Origin: Rhizobium hidalgonense
GTDB lineage: Bacteria > Pseudomonadota > Alphaproteobacteria > Rhizobiales > Rhizobiaceae
Direction of reading: 5' to 3'
NCBI RefSeq assembly: GCF_002914525.1
Contig: NZ_LODW01000047.1
Location: 98,458 to 162,457, forward strand
Length of the DNA: 64,000 nt
Shown here: piece after piece, positions 35,872 through 44,338 of the stretch
How positions within the stretch are numbered: position 1 is the stretch's first letter
How the letters are laid out: each line of letters opens with the position of its first letter
The notes under the pieces: generated by a model
What the model was told of the DNA's origin: nothing
Database searches by the model: none
Seen by the model: the letters and a program-made list of their open reading frames with translations, nothing else
Position numbers and translations under genes: made by a program

Positions 35872-36270
35872 ATGTACCGAATCACAATGAGCAGGCTGCT
35901 CGTGATGCTGCGGCTGGTGATCATCGTATCACTGGCGGGGTACTCGCTGTCGAATGCCCACGCCGCGATGCACGGATCCGCGTTTCCCGATCTGAAAGCC
36001 GTCGTCTCGGACGTGACGCCGTCCCATGAAGACCATGACATGGTTGAGGCAACCGATCACGGCCACTCGCATGGCGACGTATCCCATGATGACGATGGTG
36101 CATCGAAACTCGTCAAGCAGGAATGCTGCAAGGACTTCTGTGGCGGGCTTGGCATTATTTGTGAAGGCCCTGACGTCGGCGGACCCGTCGTGGTCTCGAT
36201 CCGGCAGTTCGCCGACGACCGTACGACCCTTGGCGAACTGCCGCCCCTGCACCGTCCCCCGAATATCTAA
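35872..36270 (+). CDS. His/Asp-rich secreted metal-linked protein
   Basis: From the ATG at 35872 the product has about 132 residues; 35863 and 35887 are other possible starts. A signal peptide (LVIIVSLAGYSLSNAHA) precedes a His/Asp-rich stretch (EDHDMVEATDHGHSHGDVSH) and a Cys trio (QECCKDFCGG). It looks like a small periplasmic metal binder at the head of the plus-strand copper operon. Family not recognised. Confidence 0.6.
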   Translation: MYRITMSRLLVMLRLVIIVSLAGYSLSNAHAAMHGSAFPDLKAVVSDVTPSHEDHDMVEATDHGHSHGDVSHDDDGASKLVKQECCKDFCGGLGIICEGPDVGGPVVVSIRQFADDRTTLGELPPLHRPPNI

Positions 36271-36360
36271 AAAGAGACGCGCCCGCTTGACGGGGTCCAG
36301 TCGGTCGCCTGCCTGAATCTGGGCAGCGCCGTAGGCTATCTCTTATTCGGAAAATTCATA

Positions 36361-36588
36361 ATGAAATCCTCGCTTTTCGTGGTGGGGCTGCCGCTTGTTG
36401 TCGGCGGCTGCGCATCCACGCTTCCTCCTGACGTGGTGGTTTCCGCCGCCGCGGTCGAACAACCCTCGGCGCGCCCCGCCGCATACCGGTCGCCGATCTC
36501 GGGCTACGTCGTCAGACAGCCTGTCGATCCAAAGCCGTGGCGCAGACAGAACGATCCGCAGTCTCCTGAGAAAGGAGACGCCTCATGA
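36361..36588 (+). CDS. Small lipoprotein
   Basis: The 75-residue product has a lipobox near residues 14-17 (VVGGC), so it is probably an outer-membrane lipoprotein. The remainder is Pro/Ala-rich without recognisable domain. Its stop overlaps the TolC-like start (ATGA), so it is probably part of the efflux set. Confidence 0.7.
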   Translation: MKSSLFVVGLPLVVGGCASTLPPDVVVSAAAVEQPSARPAAYRSPISGYVVRQPVDPKPWRRQNDPQSPEKGDAS

Positions 36589-38045
36589 TCGGCCTCGGAA
36601 AATTCGTCACGGTGCTGGCGTTCCCGCTGATACTGAGCGGCTGCGTCACCGGCGCCGAATATTCAACCAACCAAGCAGGTTTTGCTTCCGTTGCCGACAA
36701 GACGGCGATTGTGACCACGAAGCAGACGGTCTGGATACAGAACCAGAACCAGGCTCGCTCGGCGGCTGCGGAGGTTAAAAGCCTGCTGGCGCGAAAGAAG
36801 TCCCTGGACGTCGAGACGGCGGTCCAGATCGCCCTCTTGAACAACAAGGGCCTGCAGGCCGCCTACGCCGATCTCGGCGACAGCGCCGCCGATGCCTGGC
36901 AGTCGACAATGTTCATCAACCCGACCGTGTCCATCGGCACGACGGGCATGGGCACCCCGGAACTGGAGGCGTTCAAGACCATCGAGGGGATGATCACGAC
37001 GAACATCCTGGCGCTCGCGACGAAAAAGACGGACGTGGCGATCGCCGACACCCGCTTCCGCCGGGCGCAGTTGACAGCGGCCTTGAGAACGCTCCAGGTC
37101 GCCGCTGACACCCGGCGTGCCTGGATCGGTGCGGTGGCGGCCTGGGAGAACGTCGGCCAGCTCCAGCGAGCCCAGGCGGCGGCGGACGCCGCTTCAGAAC
37201 TCGCGGAGAAGCTGGGCGAGACAGGCGCGATGGCAAAGGGCGCCCAGGCCCGCGAGCACGTGTTCGTCGCCGAACTCGCTGGAGAGACGGCGAAGGCCCG
37301 ACTGGCGGCGCGGCTTGCCAAGGAGGAGCTGACCCGGCTGATGGGCCTGTGGGGCTCGGACCTTGATTACCAGGTTCCGAACGGCCTGCCGACGCTACCG
37401 AAATCCGTTGTGAAACGGGACACCATCGAGGCCGAGGCTCTTAAGAACCGCATTGACCTTCAGGTCGCGAAGCTCGAACTCGAAGCCACCGCCAGATCGT
37501 ACGGTCTCACCGAGGCGACACGCTATGTCACCGACCTCGAAATCCTCACGGGCTTCGAAACGGAACGGGAAGTTGAGGAAGACGAGAAGAAGACGGAAAC
37601 GACAGCCCAGGTCGAGCTCGAGTTCGCCATCCCGATCTTCGACACCGGCAAGGCGCGGATGCGCAAGGCCGAGGTGGCCTACATGCGGGCGGCGAACCTG
37701 CTGGCGGAGAAGGCAGTCAATGTCCGCTCGGAAGCGCGCTCCGCCTACGAGGCCTATCGCTCGAACTACGACATCGCCCGGCACTACCGAAACAATGTGG
37801 TGCCGCTGCGCACGAAGGTCGAAGAGGAATCCCTGCTAACATACAACGGCATGATCTCGAACACCTTCGATCTGCTGAGCGACACGCGCGACAAGATCAA
37901 TTCCATCCTGCTCTCCGTCAACGCCAAGCGCGACTTCTGGCTCGCCGAAGCCAACCTCGCGCCAGCGATCTACGGCGGCGGCGCGACGAACGCGTCGACA
38001 GAGACGGAAGTCGCCGCTGCCTCCGAAGGCGGCGGTGGCCATTGA
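36585..38045 (+). CDS. TolC-family outer membrane efflux protein
   Basis: The 486-residue product has a lipoprotein-type N-terminus (LILSGCVTG, Cys near residue 20). Two outer-membrane-efflux repeats follow: ALLNNKGLQAAYADLGDSAA early, and FDTGKARMRKAEVAYMRAAN then YNGMISNTFDLLSD in the second half. TolC proteins form the outer channel of metal or drug efflux pumps. No RND pump or membrane fusion gene is in this operon, so it may partner elsewhere or help secrete the oxidase-linked proteins. Confidence 0.85.
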   Translation: MIGLGKFVTVLAFPLILSGCVTGAEYSTNQAGFASVADKTAIVTTKQTVWIQNQNQARSAAAEVKSLLARKKSLDVETAVQIALLNNKGLQAAYADLGDSAADAWQSTMFINPTVSIGTTGMGTPELEAFKTIEGMITTNILALATKKTDVAIADTRFRRAQLTAALRTLQVAADTRRAWIGAVAAWENVGQLQRAQAAADAASELAEKLGETGAMAKGAQAREHVFVAELAGETAKARLAARLAKEELTRLMGLWGSDLDYQVPNGLPTLPKSVVKRDTIEAEALKNRIDLQVAKLELEATARSYGLTEATRYVTDLEILTGFETEREVEEDEKKTETTAQVELEFAIPIFDTGKARMRKAEVAYMRAANLLAEKAVNVRSEARSAYEAYRSNYDIARHYRNNVVPLRTKVEEESLLTYNGMISNTFDLLSDTRDKINSILLSVNAKRDFWLAEANLAPAIYGGGATNASTETEVAAASEGGGGH

Positions 38046-38059
38046 GAAAGGAACTCACC

Positions 38060-39406
38060 ATGTTCAACAGACGACAACTGTTCGGTGCCAGCGCTGCCCT
38101 GCTGGCGGCAGGCGCCTGGACGAAGACGTCGGCCATGGGCCTGCCCGACACGCCGACAATGGATTCGGCAGACATGCAGCCGCCGCTCCTCCCAACCTCC
38201 GGTCCGGAATACCAGCCGGTCGTCACCCTCAACGGCTGGACCCTGCCGCATCGGATGAGCAATGGCGTCAAGGAATTCCACCTCGTCGCCGAACCGGTTG
38301 AGCGCGAGATGGCGGACGGCATGACCGCCTATCTTTGGGGTTATAACGGACAGTCACCTGGACCGACGATCGAGGCTGTCGAAGGCGACCGCGTTCGCAT
38401 CTTCGTCACCAACAAGCTGCCGGAACATACGACCATCCACTGGCACGGCATGATTCTTCCATCGGGTATGGACGGCGTCGGCGGCCTGACGCAGCCGCAC
38501 ATCCCGGTTGGAAAGACCTACGTCTACGAGTTCGACCTCGTGAAATCAGGCACCTTCATGTACCACCCGCATTCCGACGAGATGGTGCAGATGGCGATGG
38601 GCATGATGGGCTTCTTCGTCGTCCACCCGAAAGATCCGAAGTTCATGCGCGTCGACCGCGACTTCGTGTTCCTGCTCAACGCCTACGACATCGATCCCGG
38701 CTCGTACGTGCCGAAGATCATGGAGATGACCGACTTCAACATGTGGTGCTGGAACAGCCGCGTGTTTCCGGACATCAGCCCGCTGGTCGTCTCGAAGAAC
38801 GACAGAGTGCGTGTCCGCGTCGGCAACCTGACGATGACCAACCACCCCGTCCACATGCATGGCTACGATTTCGAAGTGACCTGCACGGACGGCGGCTGGG
38901 TGCGGCCGGAGGCGCGCTGGCCGGAGGTCAGCATCGACATCCCGGTTGGTGCTATGCGGGCTTACGAGTTCGACGCCAAGTATCTCGGCGACTGGGCCAT
39001 CCATTGCCACAAGTCGCACCACACGATGAACGCCATGGGTCACGACATCCCGACCTTCATCGGTGCCGACAAGTCGAAGGTCACAGAGAAGATCCGAAAG
39101 CTGCAACCGGAATACATGCCCATGGGCACGAAGGGCATGGCCGACATGGGCGAAATGGAAATGCCCATTCCCGAGAACACCGTTCCGATGATGACCGGCT
39201 GGGGCAAGTACGGCCCCATCGAAATGGGCGGCATGTTCTCCGTCGTGAAGGTCCGCGAGGGCATCTCGGCGGACGATTACGCCGATCCGGGCTGGTACGA
39301 AAATCCGCCCGGAACGCAGGCCTGGGAGTGGACCGGCGAACTGCCGGACGCGACCAAGGCCAATGACGCAAAAACCCAGATCACTCCGAAGCCCGTCAAA
39401 GGATGA
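38060..39406 (+). CDS. Multicopper oxidase, CopA-like
   Basis: From the ATG at 38060 the product has 448 residues with a Tat-like leader (NRRQLFGASAALLAAGA). Copper ligand motifs follow the multicopper order: TTIHWHGM near 127, YHPHSDE near 168, HPVHMHGYDF near 275 and HCHKSHHTM near 322. Met-rich stretches near the end may guide Cu(I). Such enzymes oxidise Cu(I) to Cu(II) in the periplasm. It stands between the TolC-like and cupredoxin genes in a copper operon. Confidence 0.9.
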   Translation: MFNRRQLFGASAALLAAGAWTKTSAMGLPDTPTMDSADMQPPLLPTSGPEYQPVVTLNGWTLPHRMSNGVKEFHLVAEPVEREMADGMTAYLWGYNGQSPGPTIEAVEGDRVRIFVTNKLPEHTTIHWHGMILPSGMDGVGGLTQPHIPVGKTYVYEFDLVKSGTFMYHPHSDEMVQMAMGMMGFFVVHPKDPKFMRVDRDFVFLLNAYDIDPGSYVPKIMEMTDFNMWCWNSRVFPDISPLVVSKNDRVRVRVGNLTMTNHPVHMHGYDFEVTCTDGGWVRPEARWPEVSIDIPVGAMRAYEFDAKYLGDWAIHCHKSHHTMNAMGHDIPTFIGADKSKVTEKIRKLQPEYMPMGTKGMADMGEMEMPIPENTVPMMTGWGKYGPIEMGGMFSVVKVREGISADDYADPGWYENPPGTQAWEWTGELPDATKANDAKTQITPKPVKG

Positions 39407-39439
39407 CGGCTCCATACCTCCCAACTGCAAAGGAACGAA

Positions 39440-39919
39440 ATGAAGAAAATTCTAATCGCAGCCGCACTCGCGGCCCTCGCAACACCCGTCCTCGCCTCCG
39501 GCAATCACGCCGGCGGCCACGGTGAAAAAATGGCGGTCGGCGAGCCGGGCGACAAGGCCAAGGCGACACAGACGATCCGCGTCACGATGAAGGAAACCGA
39601 TGACGGCAAGATGTTGTTCACGCCAGCGGTCTTCAAGGTTCGCAAGGGGCAGACGGTCAAGATCGAGATCAAGAACGCCGGCACCGTCGACCATGAATTC
39701 GTGCTCGATCAGGAAGACAAGATTCTGGAGCACAAGAAGGTCATGGAGAAGTTCCCGGAAATGGAACATGCCGACGCCAATTCGATCCGCCTTCCGGCAG
39801 GCCAGTCGGGCGAGATCGTCTGGAAGTTCACCACCGACGGTGACTTCAAGTTCGCCTGCCTGATCCCCGGCCACTACGAAGCCGGCATGCACGGCGACGT
39901 CAGCGTCGCCGGAAAGTAA
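39440..39919 (+). CDS. Cupredoxin (plastocyanin/azurin-like)
   Basis: The 159-residue product has a signal peptide ending VLA at about residue 19 and a cupredoxin domain. Ligands are visible in VDHEFVLD (first His) and FACLIPGHYEAGMHGD (Cys, His, Met). A second DHEF-like acidic region (MEKFPEMEHADAN) is also copper-binding in character. It resembles the CopI and azurin-like proteins of copper-tolerance operons. It is 33 bp downstream of the oxidase gene. Confidence 0.85.
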   Translation: MKKILIAAALAALATPVLASGNHAGGHGEKMAVGEPGDKAKATQTIRVTMKETDDGKMLFTPAVFKVRKGQTVKIEIKNAGTVDHEFVLDQEDKILEHKKVMEKFPEMEHADANSIRLPAGQSGEIVWKFTTDGDFKFACLIPGHYEAGMHGDVSVAGK

Positions 39920-39941
39920 TAGAAACCAAGGAGCCCTGAAC

Positions 39942-40229
39942 ATGAAAACTGCAATGATCACAATCGGTGTCGCCGCCCTGCTCTCCGCGAGCGCCGCCTT
40001 TGGGGCTTTCGCCCAGGAATTCACCAAGGGTGCCGTCACCAAGGTCGACGCCAAGGCGAAGAAGGTCACCATCAAGCATGAAGACTTGAAGAACCTCGAC
40101 ATGCCCGCGATGACGATGGTCTTCCGCATTGAAGACCCGGCTCTCCTCGAAAAGCTGAAGGAAGGGTCGAACGTCGAGTTCGTTGCTGAGCGCGTGAATG
40201 GCAAGCTGACTGTCACTGAAGTAAAGTAG
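39942..40229 (+). CDS. CusF-like periplasmic copper-binding protein
   Basis: The 95-residue product has a signal peptide ending AFA at about residue 24. The CusF beta-barrel has the Cu(I) site motif HEDLKNLDMPAMTMVF, with His, Met and Met ligands. CusF carries Cu(I) or Ag(I) to RND pumps. Here it sits alone in the operon, 22 bp after the cupredoxin gene, so it may pass copper to the oxidase instead. Confidence 0.85.
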   Translation: MKTAMITIGVAALLSASAAFGAFAQEFTKGAVTKVDAKAKKVTIKHEDLKNLDMPAMTMVFRIEDPALLEKLKEGSNVEFVAERVNGKLTVTEVK

Positions 40230-40284
40230 CGGACGCCTGCCGCCCGGACCGGTCCGGGCGGCAGGACATCGAGGTGTGGAGACG

Positions 40285-40714
40285 ATGCACAGGATAAGCT
40301 TCATCTCAATGGCGGCGTCCGTCCTCGCGCTCCCCGGCGGAGGGGCCCTCGCCGGCCCGGCGAAGATGACAGTCCACAAGGATCCGAACTGCGGCTGCTG
40401 CAACGAATGGTCGAAGGCGATGGCCGCAGCGGGATTTTCCGTCGATGCCCGCGACGCCGACGATCTCGCCCCCGTCAAGGCGCGGCTGGGTGCGCCCGCC
40501 GATTTGGAGGGCTGCCACACCGCCGTTGTCGAGAAATACTACCTTGAGGGACACGTGCCGCTCGCGGCCGTCCAGCGACTGTTGCGGGAGCGGCCGCCGC
40601 TTCGGGGGCTGCGTGCCGGGCATGCCGCCCGGTTCATTGGGGATGGGTGACTATCCGACGGCATCCTATGACGTTTATGCGATCCCGTCGGGGGCCGGCG
40701 CGCCTACGTATTGA
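40285..40714 (+). pseudogene. DUF411 metal-binding protein, frameshifted
   Basis: The first frame starts at 40285 and gives a signal peptide, KMTVHKDPNCGCCNEWSKAM (a CGCC metal site) and the DUF411 core to about RPPLRGL. Near 40608 the frame breaks, and the remainder (GMPPGSLGMGDYPTASYDVY) continues in another frame to 40714. A single missing base after CTGCG would explain it. DUF411 proteins occur in copper and silver resistance operons. A sequencing error is possible. The site-bearing half is intact. Confidence 0.65.
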
Positions 40715-40776
40715 TGGCGGTTCGGCCCCGGAAGGGCTAAGGTCTCGATCGATCAAGCCATGGCCGTATCGCCGCT

Positions 40777-41145
40777 TCAGGAAACGGGCGCGGTGCAAAG
40801 TGCCGCCCAGAGATCGTGCTTCCAGTCGGTTCCCCGCCGCGTCGACACGTCGACCGCATAGTTCTCGGAATTGGTCCGCACCATGGCTGGCGAAACGCAG
40901 CGCACGCTCGCCTCGTGTCTTGCTTGGTCCCGGAAGAGCACTGTGCCGCCACCGTCGAATTCTGACAGCGTGATCACCACGTCGAAATCGAAGGCGGGAT
41001 CGCGCGCGGGGCGGCCATCCGCCAGACTGAGGCTGACCGATCGGCCACCGCCGAACGAAGCGGTGTGGAACGTTGCAAGCTCGGACGACGCCGCCGTCGA
41101 CGCGGACTGAGCGCAAAGGATCAGAGGCAGAAGGATTCGGCGCAT
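40777..41145 (-). CDS. Small secreted protein, unknown
   Basis: The 122-residue product has a signal peptide ending STA at about residue 18. The soluble chain (FHTASFGGGRSVSLSLADGR, then DVVITLSEFDGGGTVLF) ends with one Cys pair. Codon use looks normal. It is convergent with the copper operon. No family recognised. Confidence 0.5.
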   Translation of the reverse strand: MRRILLPLILCAQSASTAASSELATFHTASFGGGRSVSLSLADGRPARDPAFDFDVVITLSEFDGGGTVLFRDQARHEASVRCVSPAMVRTNSENYAVDVSTRRGTDWKHDLWAALCTAPVS

Positions 41146-41334
41146 TTACCCCTCCCGCGGTCAATACATGTTGATCCTATCATATCCGCGCAGGCTCCGC
41201 GACAATTGCGCAGCCACCTCCGAAGGATCTGTTGGCCCCGGTACGACCTCGTCAACTTGAATGCTGGCGTCGGACGCAGCTGCGGTAATCATAGAGAAGG
41301 AAGCTGAGGAGGTTTGATCTACCGCCTTGATCGC

Positions 41335-41672
41335 CATGAAGGCGGGAAGGAACAGACGCTCTCGATACCGCCCTCGGCCGCCGCGGCAGTTGAGGCGCTT
41401 TTGGCGCACATGCTGCGCGGCGAACGTGTTGCCGTGCTGGCCGAAGACCAAGAACTGAGCCCGACCGAGGCGGCTGCCGTTCTCGGCATTTCTCGTCCAC
41501 TCGTCGTCCTGCGCATGGACCGGGGCGAGCTACCATTCCGTTATGTCGGCAAACACCGCCGCGCCTTGCTGAAGGACGTGCTTATACTGAAATCGAGGCT
41601 CGACACCGCCAGACCGCGATGGACGCGCTTGCTGAGGACACCGAGGACCTGATCCAGACCCATGGCGTCTAA
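41335..41672 (+). pseudogene. Antitoxin copy 2, truncated and frameshifted
   Basis: The second copy of the 17179 antitoxin gene lacks the first 36 codons. One C is missing in CACCCGCC after RLDT, so the frame diverges for the last 20 or so codons. The HTH part (LSPTEAAAVLGISRPLVVLR) survives. A free-standing ORF at 41314-41652 can still make an HTH fragment. Confidence 0.7.
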
Positions 41673-41790
41673 ACCGCCCGTCGCGGTCTATGATGCCTGC
41701 GTCCTCTATCCCTTCCACTGCGCAACGTCCTGATCCAGTGCGCGTTCGATGGCCTCGTCGATGCGCGCTGGACCGATGACATCCATGACG
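41335..41790 (+). repeat. Direct repeat, copy 2 (partner 17287-17741)
   Basis: The 456-bp copy matches 17287-17741 almost base for base, with single-base deletions near 41606 and 41719 and a three-base difference near the end. See copy 1 for context. Confidence 0.9.
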
Positions 41791-42239
41791 AGTGGATGCG
41801 CAATCTTGCAGCCAACACGCCCGCCTTACCAATAGAACGTCTGATCGCCACGCGTGACAGGATGAAGGCCGTGCTACCGGAGGCGGACGTTGCAAACTGT
41901 GCCTCTTTGGTCGCGGACCTCGAGCTACCTGATCCGGGCGATCGGCATGTGCTCGCAGCCGCCGTCACCGGGAAAGCCTCCATCATCGTAACCTGGAACC
42001 TGAAAGATTTCCCAGCGCAAGACCTCCGCCCTTACCGCGTGACCAGCCAGTCGCCGGATGATTTCCTGACCGAGCTCCATGCCGCGTTTCCCGACGCGCT
42101 GATCTCCAGCGTCAAACGTGCGAGGCTTAATCTGTGGAAGACAACGCCGACGGTTGAACGTTTCATAGACGCGCTTCAGCAAAATGGGCTGAAGAAATTT
42201 GCAAGGATGCTCTGCCAGAACATAGCCTTGCGGGACTGA
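41662..42239 (+). pseudogene. PIN-domain toxin copy 2, frameshifted but otherwise full length
   Basis: The gene would start at 41662 (MASKPPVAVYDACVLYPF), but a base is missing in TTCCACTGCGC near 41719, so the rest is in another frame. From about 41760 it is intact to the stop at 42239. It includes ANTPALPIERLIATRDRMKA, the third acidic site DPGDRHVLAAAVTGKASIIV and TWNLKDFPAQDLRPY. The copy-1 fragment plus this tail would make a complete PIN toxin, so both copies derive from one working module. Confidence 0.7.
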
Positions 42240-42328
42240 TCCGGATGATCCGATCAACTTGCCGCAGTCGTCGCCTTCAGGCTTGAAGCAGAAGGGAATA
42301 GAACCGTCGACCCCGCTATTTTCAGTGT

Positions 42329-43054
42329 TGTGCCCAGGACGCCGAAAGCCTGATCAACCTGATGCCCGCCTACCAGATGAACCCCGATCAGATGGGGCCG
42401 ATCGTCCGCAATACCGCTGAGGGAAAGAAGCAGTTGGTCCATGCGCGCTGGGGCCTGCCCTCCCCGCGCTTCACGCTCGAGAAGGCCGCCAAAGCGAAAG
42501 CCGAGAATTGCGGCCAAGGGTAAGCCATTCGATCTCGAAGAACTGATCCGCATGGAGGCCGACCGCGGCACGACCAATGTGCGCAAGCTCAGTTTTCGCA
42601 TTGGAAGCGATGGTTCGGCGTCGAAAACAGATGTCTCGTCCCGGTCACCAGTTTCGCGGAACCGGATTCGGCCAGCCAAGCGGAAGGTGGTAAGGTGCCA
42701 AATGCCTGGTTCGCCCGCGACGAGCAAAAGTCGCTGATGTTTTTCGCTGGCATTCATGTGCCGCAGTGGCAGAGTGTCCGAAAGGTCAGGGACGGCCTGA
42801 CCACCGACGACCTCTATGGGTTTTTGACCACGGATCCCAACAGCCTGGTGAAGCCGATCCATGAGAAGGCCATGCCGGTCCTGCTACTGACGAAGGAGGA
42901 GACCGACACCTGGATGCGGGCGCGTTGGGATGAGGCCAAGGATCTCGCACGGCCTCTCCCGGACGACGCGCTGATTATTTCCTCATGCGAGCCGTACGGA
43001 TCCGCGATCGTCTCGACATCCGGAGAGCCGGTGGAACAGGGCAGTCTGCTTTAA
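42329..43054 (+). pseudogene. SRAP (SOS-response-associated) peptidase, decayed
   Basis: Three frame segments together read like a YedK/HMCES protein: MNPDQMGPIVRNTAEGKKQL and ARWGLPSPRF; then TTNVRKLSF; then HWKRWFGVENRCLVPVTSFA, GFLTTDPNSLVKPIHEKAMP. Shifts lie near 42505 and 42600 and cancel each other. The N-terminal catalytic Cys (usually MCNLY or MCGR) is missing. SRAP proteins shield abasic sites in single-stranded DNA and are often found with LigD and Ku genes. Confidence 0.7.
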
Positions 43055-43087
43055 CGCCTGAACTCAGAGCTTGATTGTATCGAAAAA

Positions 43088-43281
43088 CGAAAAAGCCTGC
43101 CGCGGGAGGAGGTGCGGCAGGCTTTTCGAAAGAATTGAACAACGGCTGGGAGGAGGAGTGCCGCTGTTCCGTCAGGCGCCCTTTGGGAGGAGGTATGGGT
43201 CGCCTGAAACACGAAGCTCTGCGGGAGGAGGTGCATTGCTTCGATGATCTGAGAATACCAGAGGCTGCCCCGACCGCCAGC
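43088..43281 (-). ncRNA. Small RNA with four CCUCCUCCC-loop hairpins (cuckoo/CcsR-like)
   Basis: Four hairpins lie in about 150 nt. Each displays CCTCCTCCC in the apical loop of the minus-strand transcript, with the motif at 43223-43231, 43185-43193, 43148-43156 and 43104-43112. Stems are 7-10 bp with few mismatches. The last one is a perfect 9-bp stem (43095-43103 with 43114-43122) followed by TTTTT and a second T-run, so it doubles as the terminator. The exposed motif is complementary to Shine-Dalgarno sequences, as in alphaproteobacterial cuckoo/CcsR RNAs. Confidence 0.7.
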
Positions 43282-43287
43282 GCTGAG

Positions 43288-43316
43288 ATTGCAGTACAGC
43301 CATGCGCTTGTTGCAA
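43288..43316 (-). promoter_or_regulatory. Candidate promoter of the four-hairpin RNA
   Basis: On the minus strand, -35 TTGCAA (43316-43311) and -10 TGCAAT (43293-43288) have a 17-bp spacer. Each box agrees with the consensus at 4 of 6 positions. The predicted transcript start is near 43281. Confidence 0.4.
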
Positions 43317-43334
43317 TGAAACATAATCCTCTGC

Positions 43335-43673
43335 TTATTTTTCGGCCACTGTTTTCGAGACGCCGCTTTCCCGTGCTGGCTCGAAACCAAGAACGAATTC
43401 GATCACCTTGTTGGAGGACATTTCGCACGGTTTAAGTATCGACCCCGGTTCAGCCAATCGATAGAGGTTGAAGCTGACGATATCTGTTCCGCTAAGCTCC
43501 TCACCATAGAGCCAGATCCGTTTGCCATCCTCCGACCGCTTGACGGTCACGCCCCATGGCCGGTCACCAAAATATCCGTCGACATAGCCGTCCGGCAATT
43601 TCGCAAGCGCGTCTTCGAACGTCGCCAGAATAGGTGGCGGAGTTTTGCCGCCGGCGGTCATGGTGCCAGGCAT
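43335..43673 (-). CDS. Hypothetical protein upstream of the small RNA
   Basis: The 112-residue product (from the ATG at 43673; TTG at 43691 and ATG at 43661 are alternatives) has a plausible fold: TFEDALAKLPDGYVDGYFGD, then WGVTVKRSEDGKRIWLYGEE. No signal or membrane segment. I do not recognise the family. It is just upstream of the small RNA on the same strand, but the RNA has its own promoter candidate. Confidence 0.5.
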   Translation of the reverse strand: MPGTMTAGGKTPPPILATFEDALAKLPDGYVDGYFGDRPWGVTVKRSEDGKRIWLYGEELSGTDIVSFNLYRLAEPGSILKPCEMSSNKVIEFVLGFEPARESGVSKTVAEK

Positions 43674-43699
43674 TCGTCGCAGATCCCGCAACCATCGTC

Positions 43700-44244
43700 A
43701 TCCATGCTCGATGCCGAGCGTAACTTTCGACAACAAGTGGCGGAGAAGACCGACGTCGCCATCCGCATGGGCAATCTGCCGGACAGCGGGCTCATCGCCC
43801 GCAAGCTCGGACAGAGCCGCCGCGTGGTTTGTGCCGCCCCCGGCTACCTCACGCGCAAGGGAGTGCCGGAAACTCCGGCGGATCTTGAGCATCACGACTG
43901 CCTGACATTCAATTTCCGTCCCGCAAGACCCTCCTGGCCGTTCGCACCGATGGTCGGGATCTCGCACAGCCGATCAAAGGCACGATCGTCGTGAACAACG
44001 GCGAGACGATGAAGCAGATGGTGTTGGCTGGGGCCGGCATTGCCCGAGTGGGCCTGTTTCATGTGGCCGACGAGATTGCGACAGGGCAACTGGTCCCATT
44101 GCTCGAAGACTACAATCCGGGGGACCTGGAACTGGTCCATGCCATCTATGTCGGTGGCGGCCCCCTGCCCCACCGCGTCCGCCCTTCATCGAACATATGG
44201 TGCAGAGATTGCGTGATTCATCGCTGCTGAATGGCCCTCCTTGA
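43700..44244 (+). pseudogene. LysR family regulator, 3' remnant with frameshifts
   Basis: The frame reads EKTDVAIRMGNLPDSGLIAR, then VVCAAPGYLTRKGVPETPAD, part of a LysR effector domain. Near 43945 the frame shifts to RTDGRDLAQPIKGTIVVNNG and on to GAGIARVGLFHVADEIATGQ. It shifts again near 44185 to FIEHMVQRLRDSSLLNGP. The HTH half is missing. It is clearly dead. Confidence 0.7.
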
Positions 44245-44338
44245 CCTACATAAACGGGCGGCCATCACCTACCGGAACCGGTGCATTATTTGCGATTAAA
44301 TGCCAAACGACAGGTGATGCCGGGCGCCGGCGCGCCTT

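Noticed and set aside
40600..40615. Programmed frameshift in the DUF411 gene
   Set aside because: No slippery heptamer is visible and neighbouring genes also carry one-base shifts, so simple decay or error is likelier.
43075..43326. Plus-strand ORF of 83 codons over the four-hairpin region
   Set aside because: The repeated GGGAGGAGG reads as a glycine/glutamate-like artefact; hairpins and T-runs favour a minus-strand RNA.
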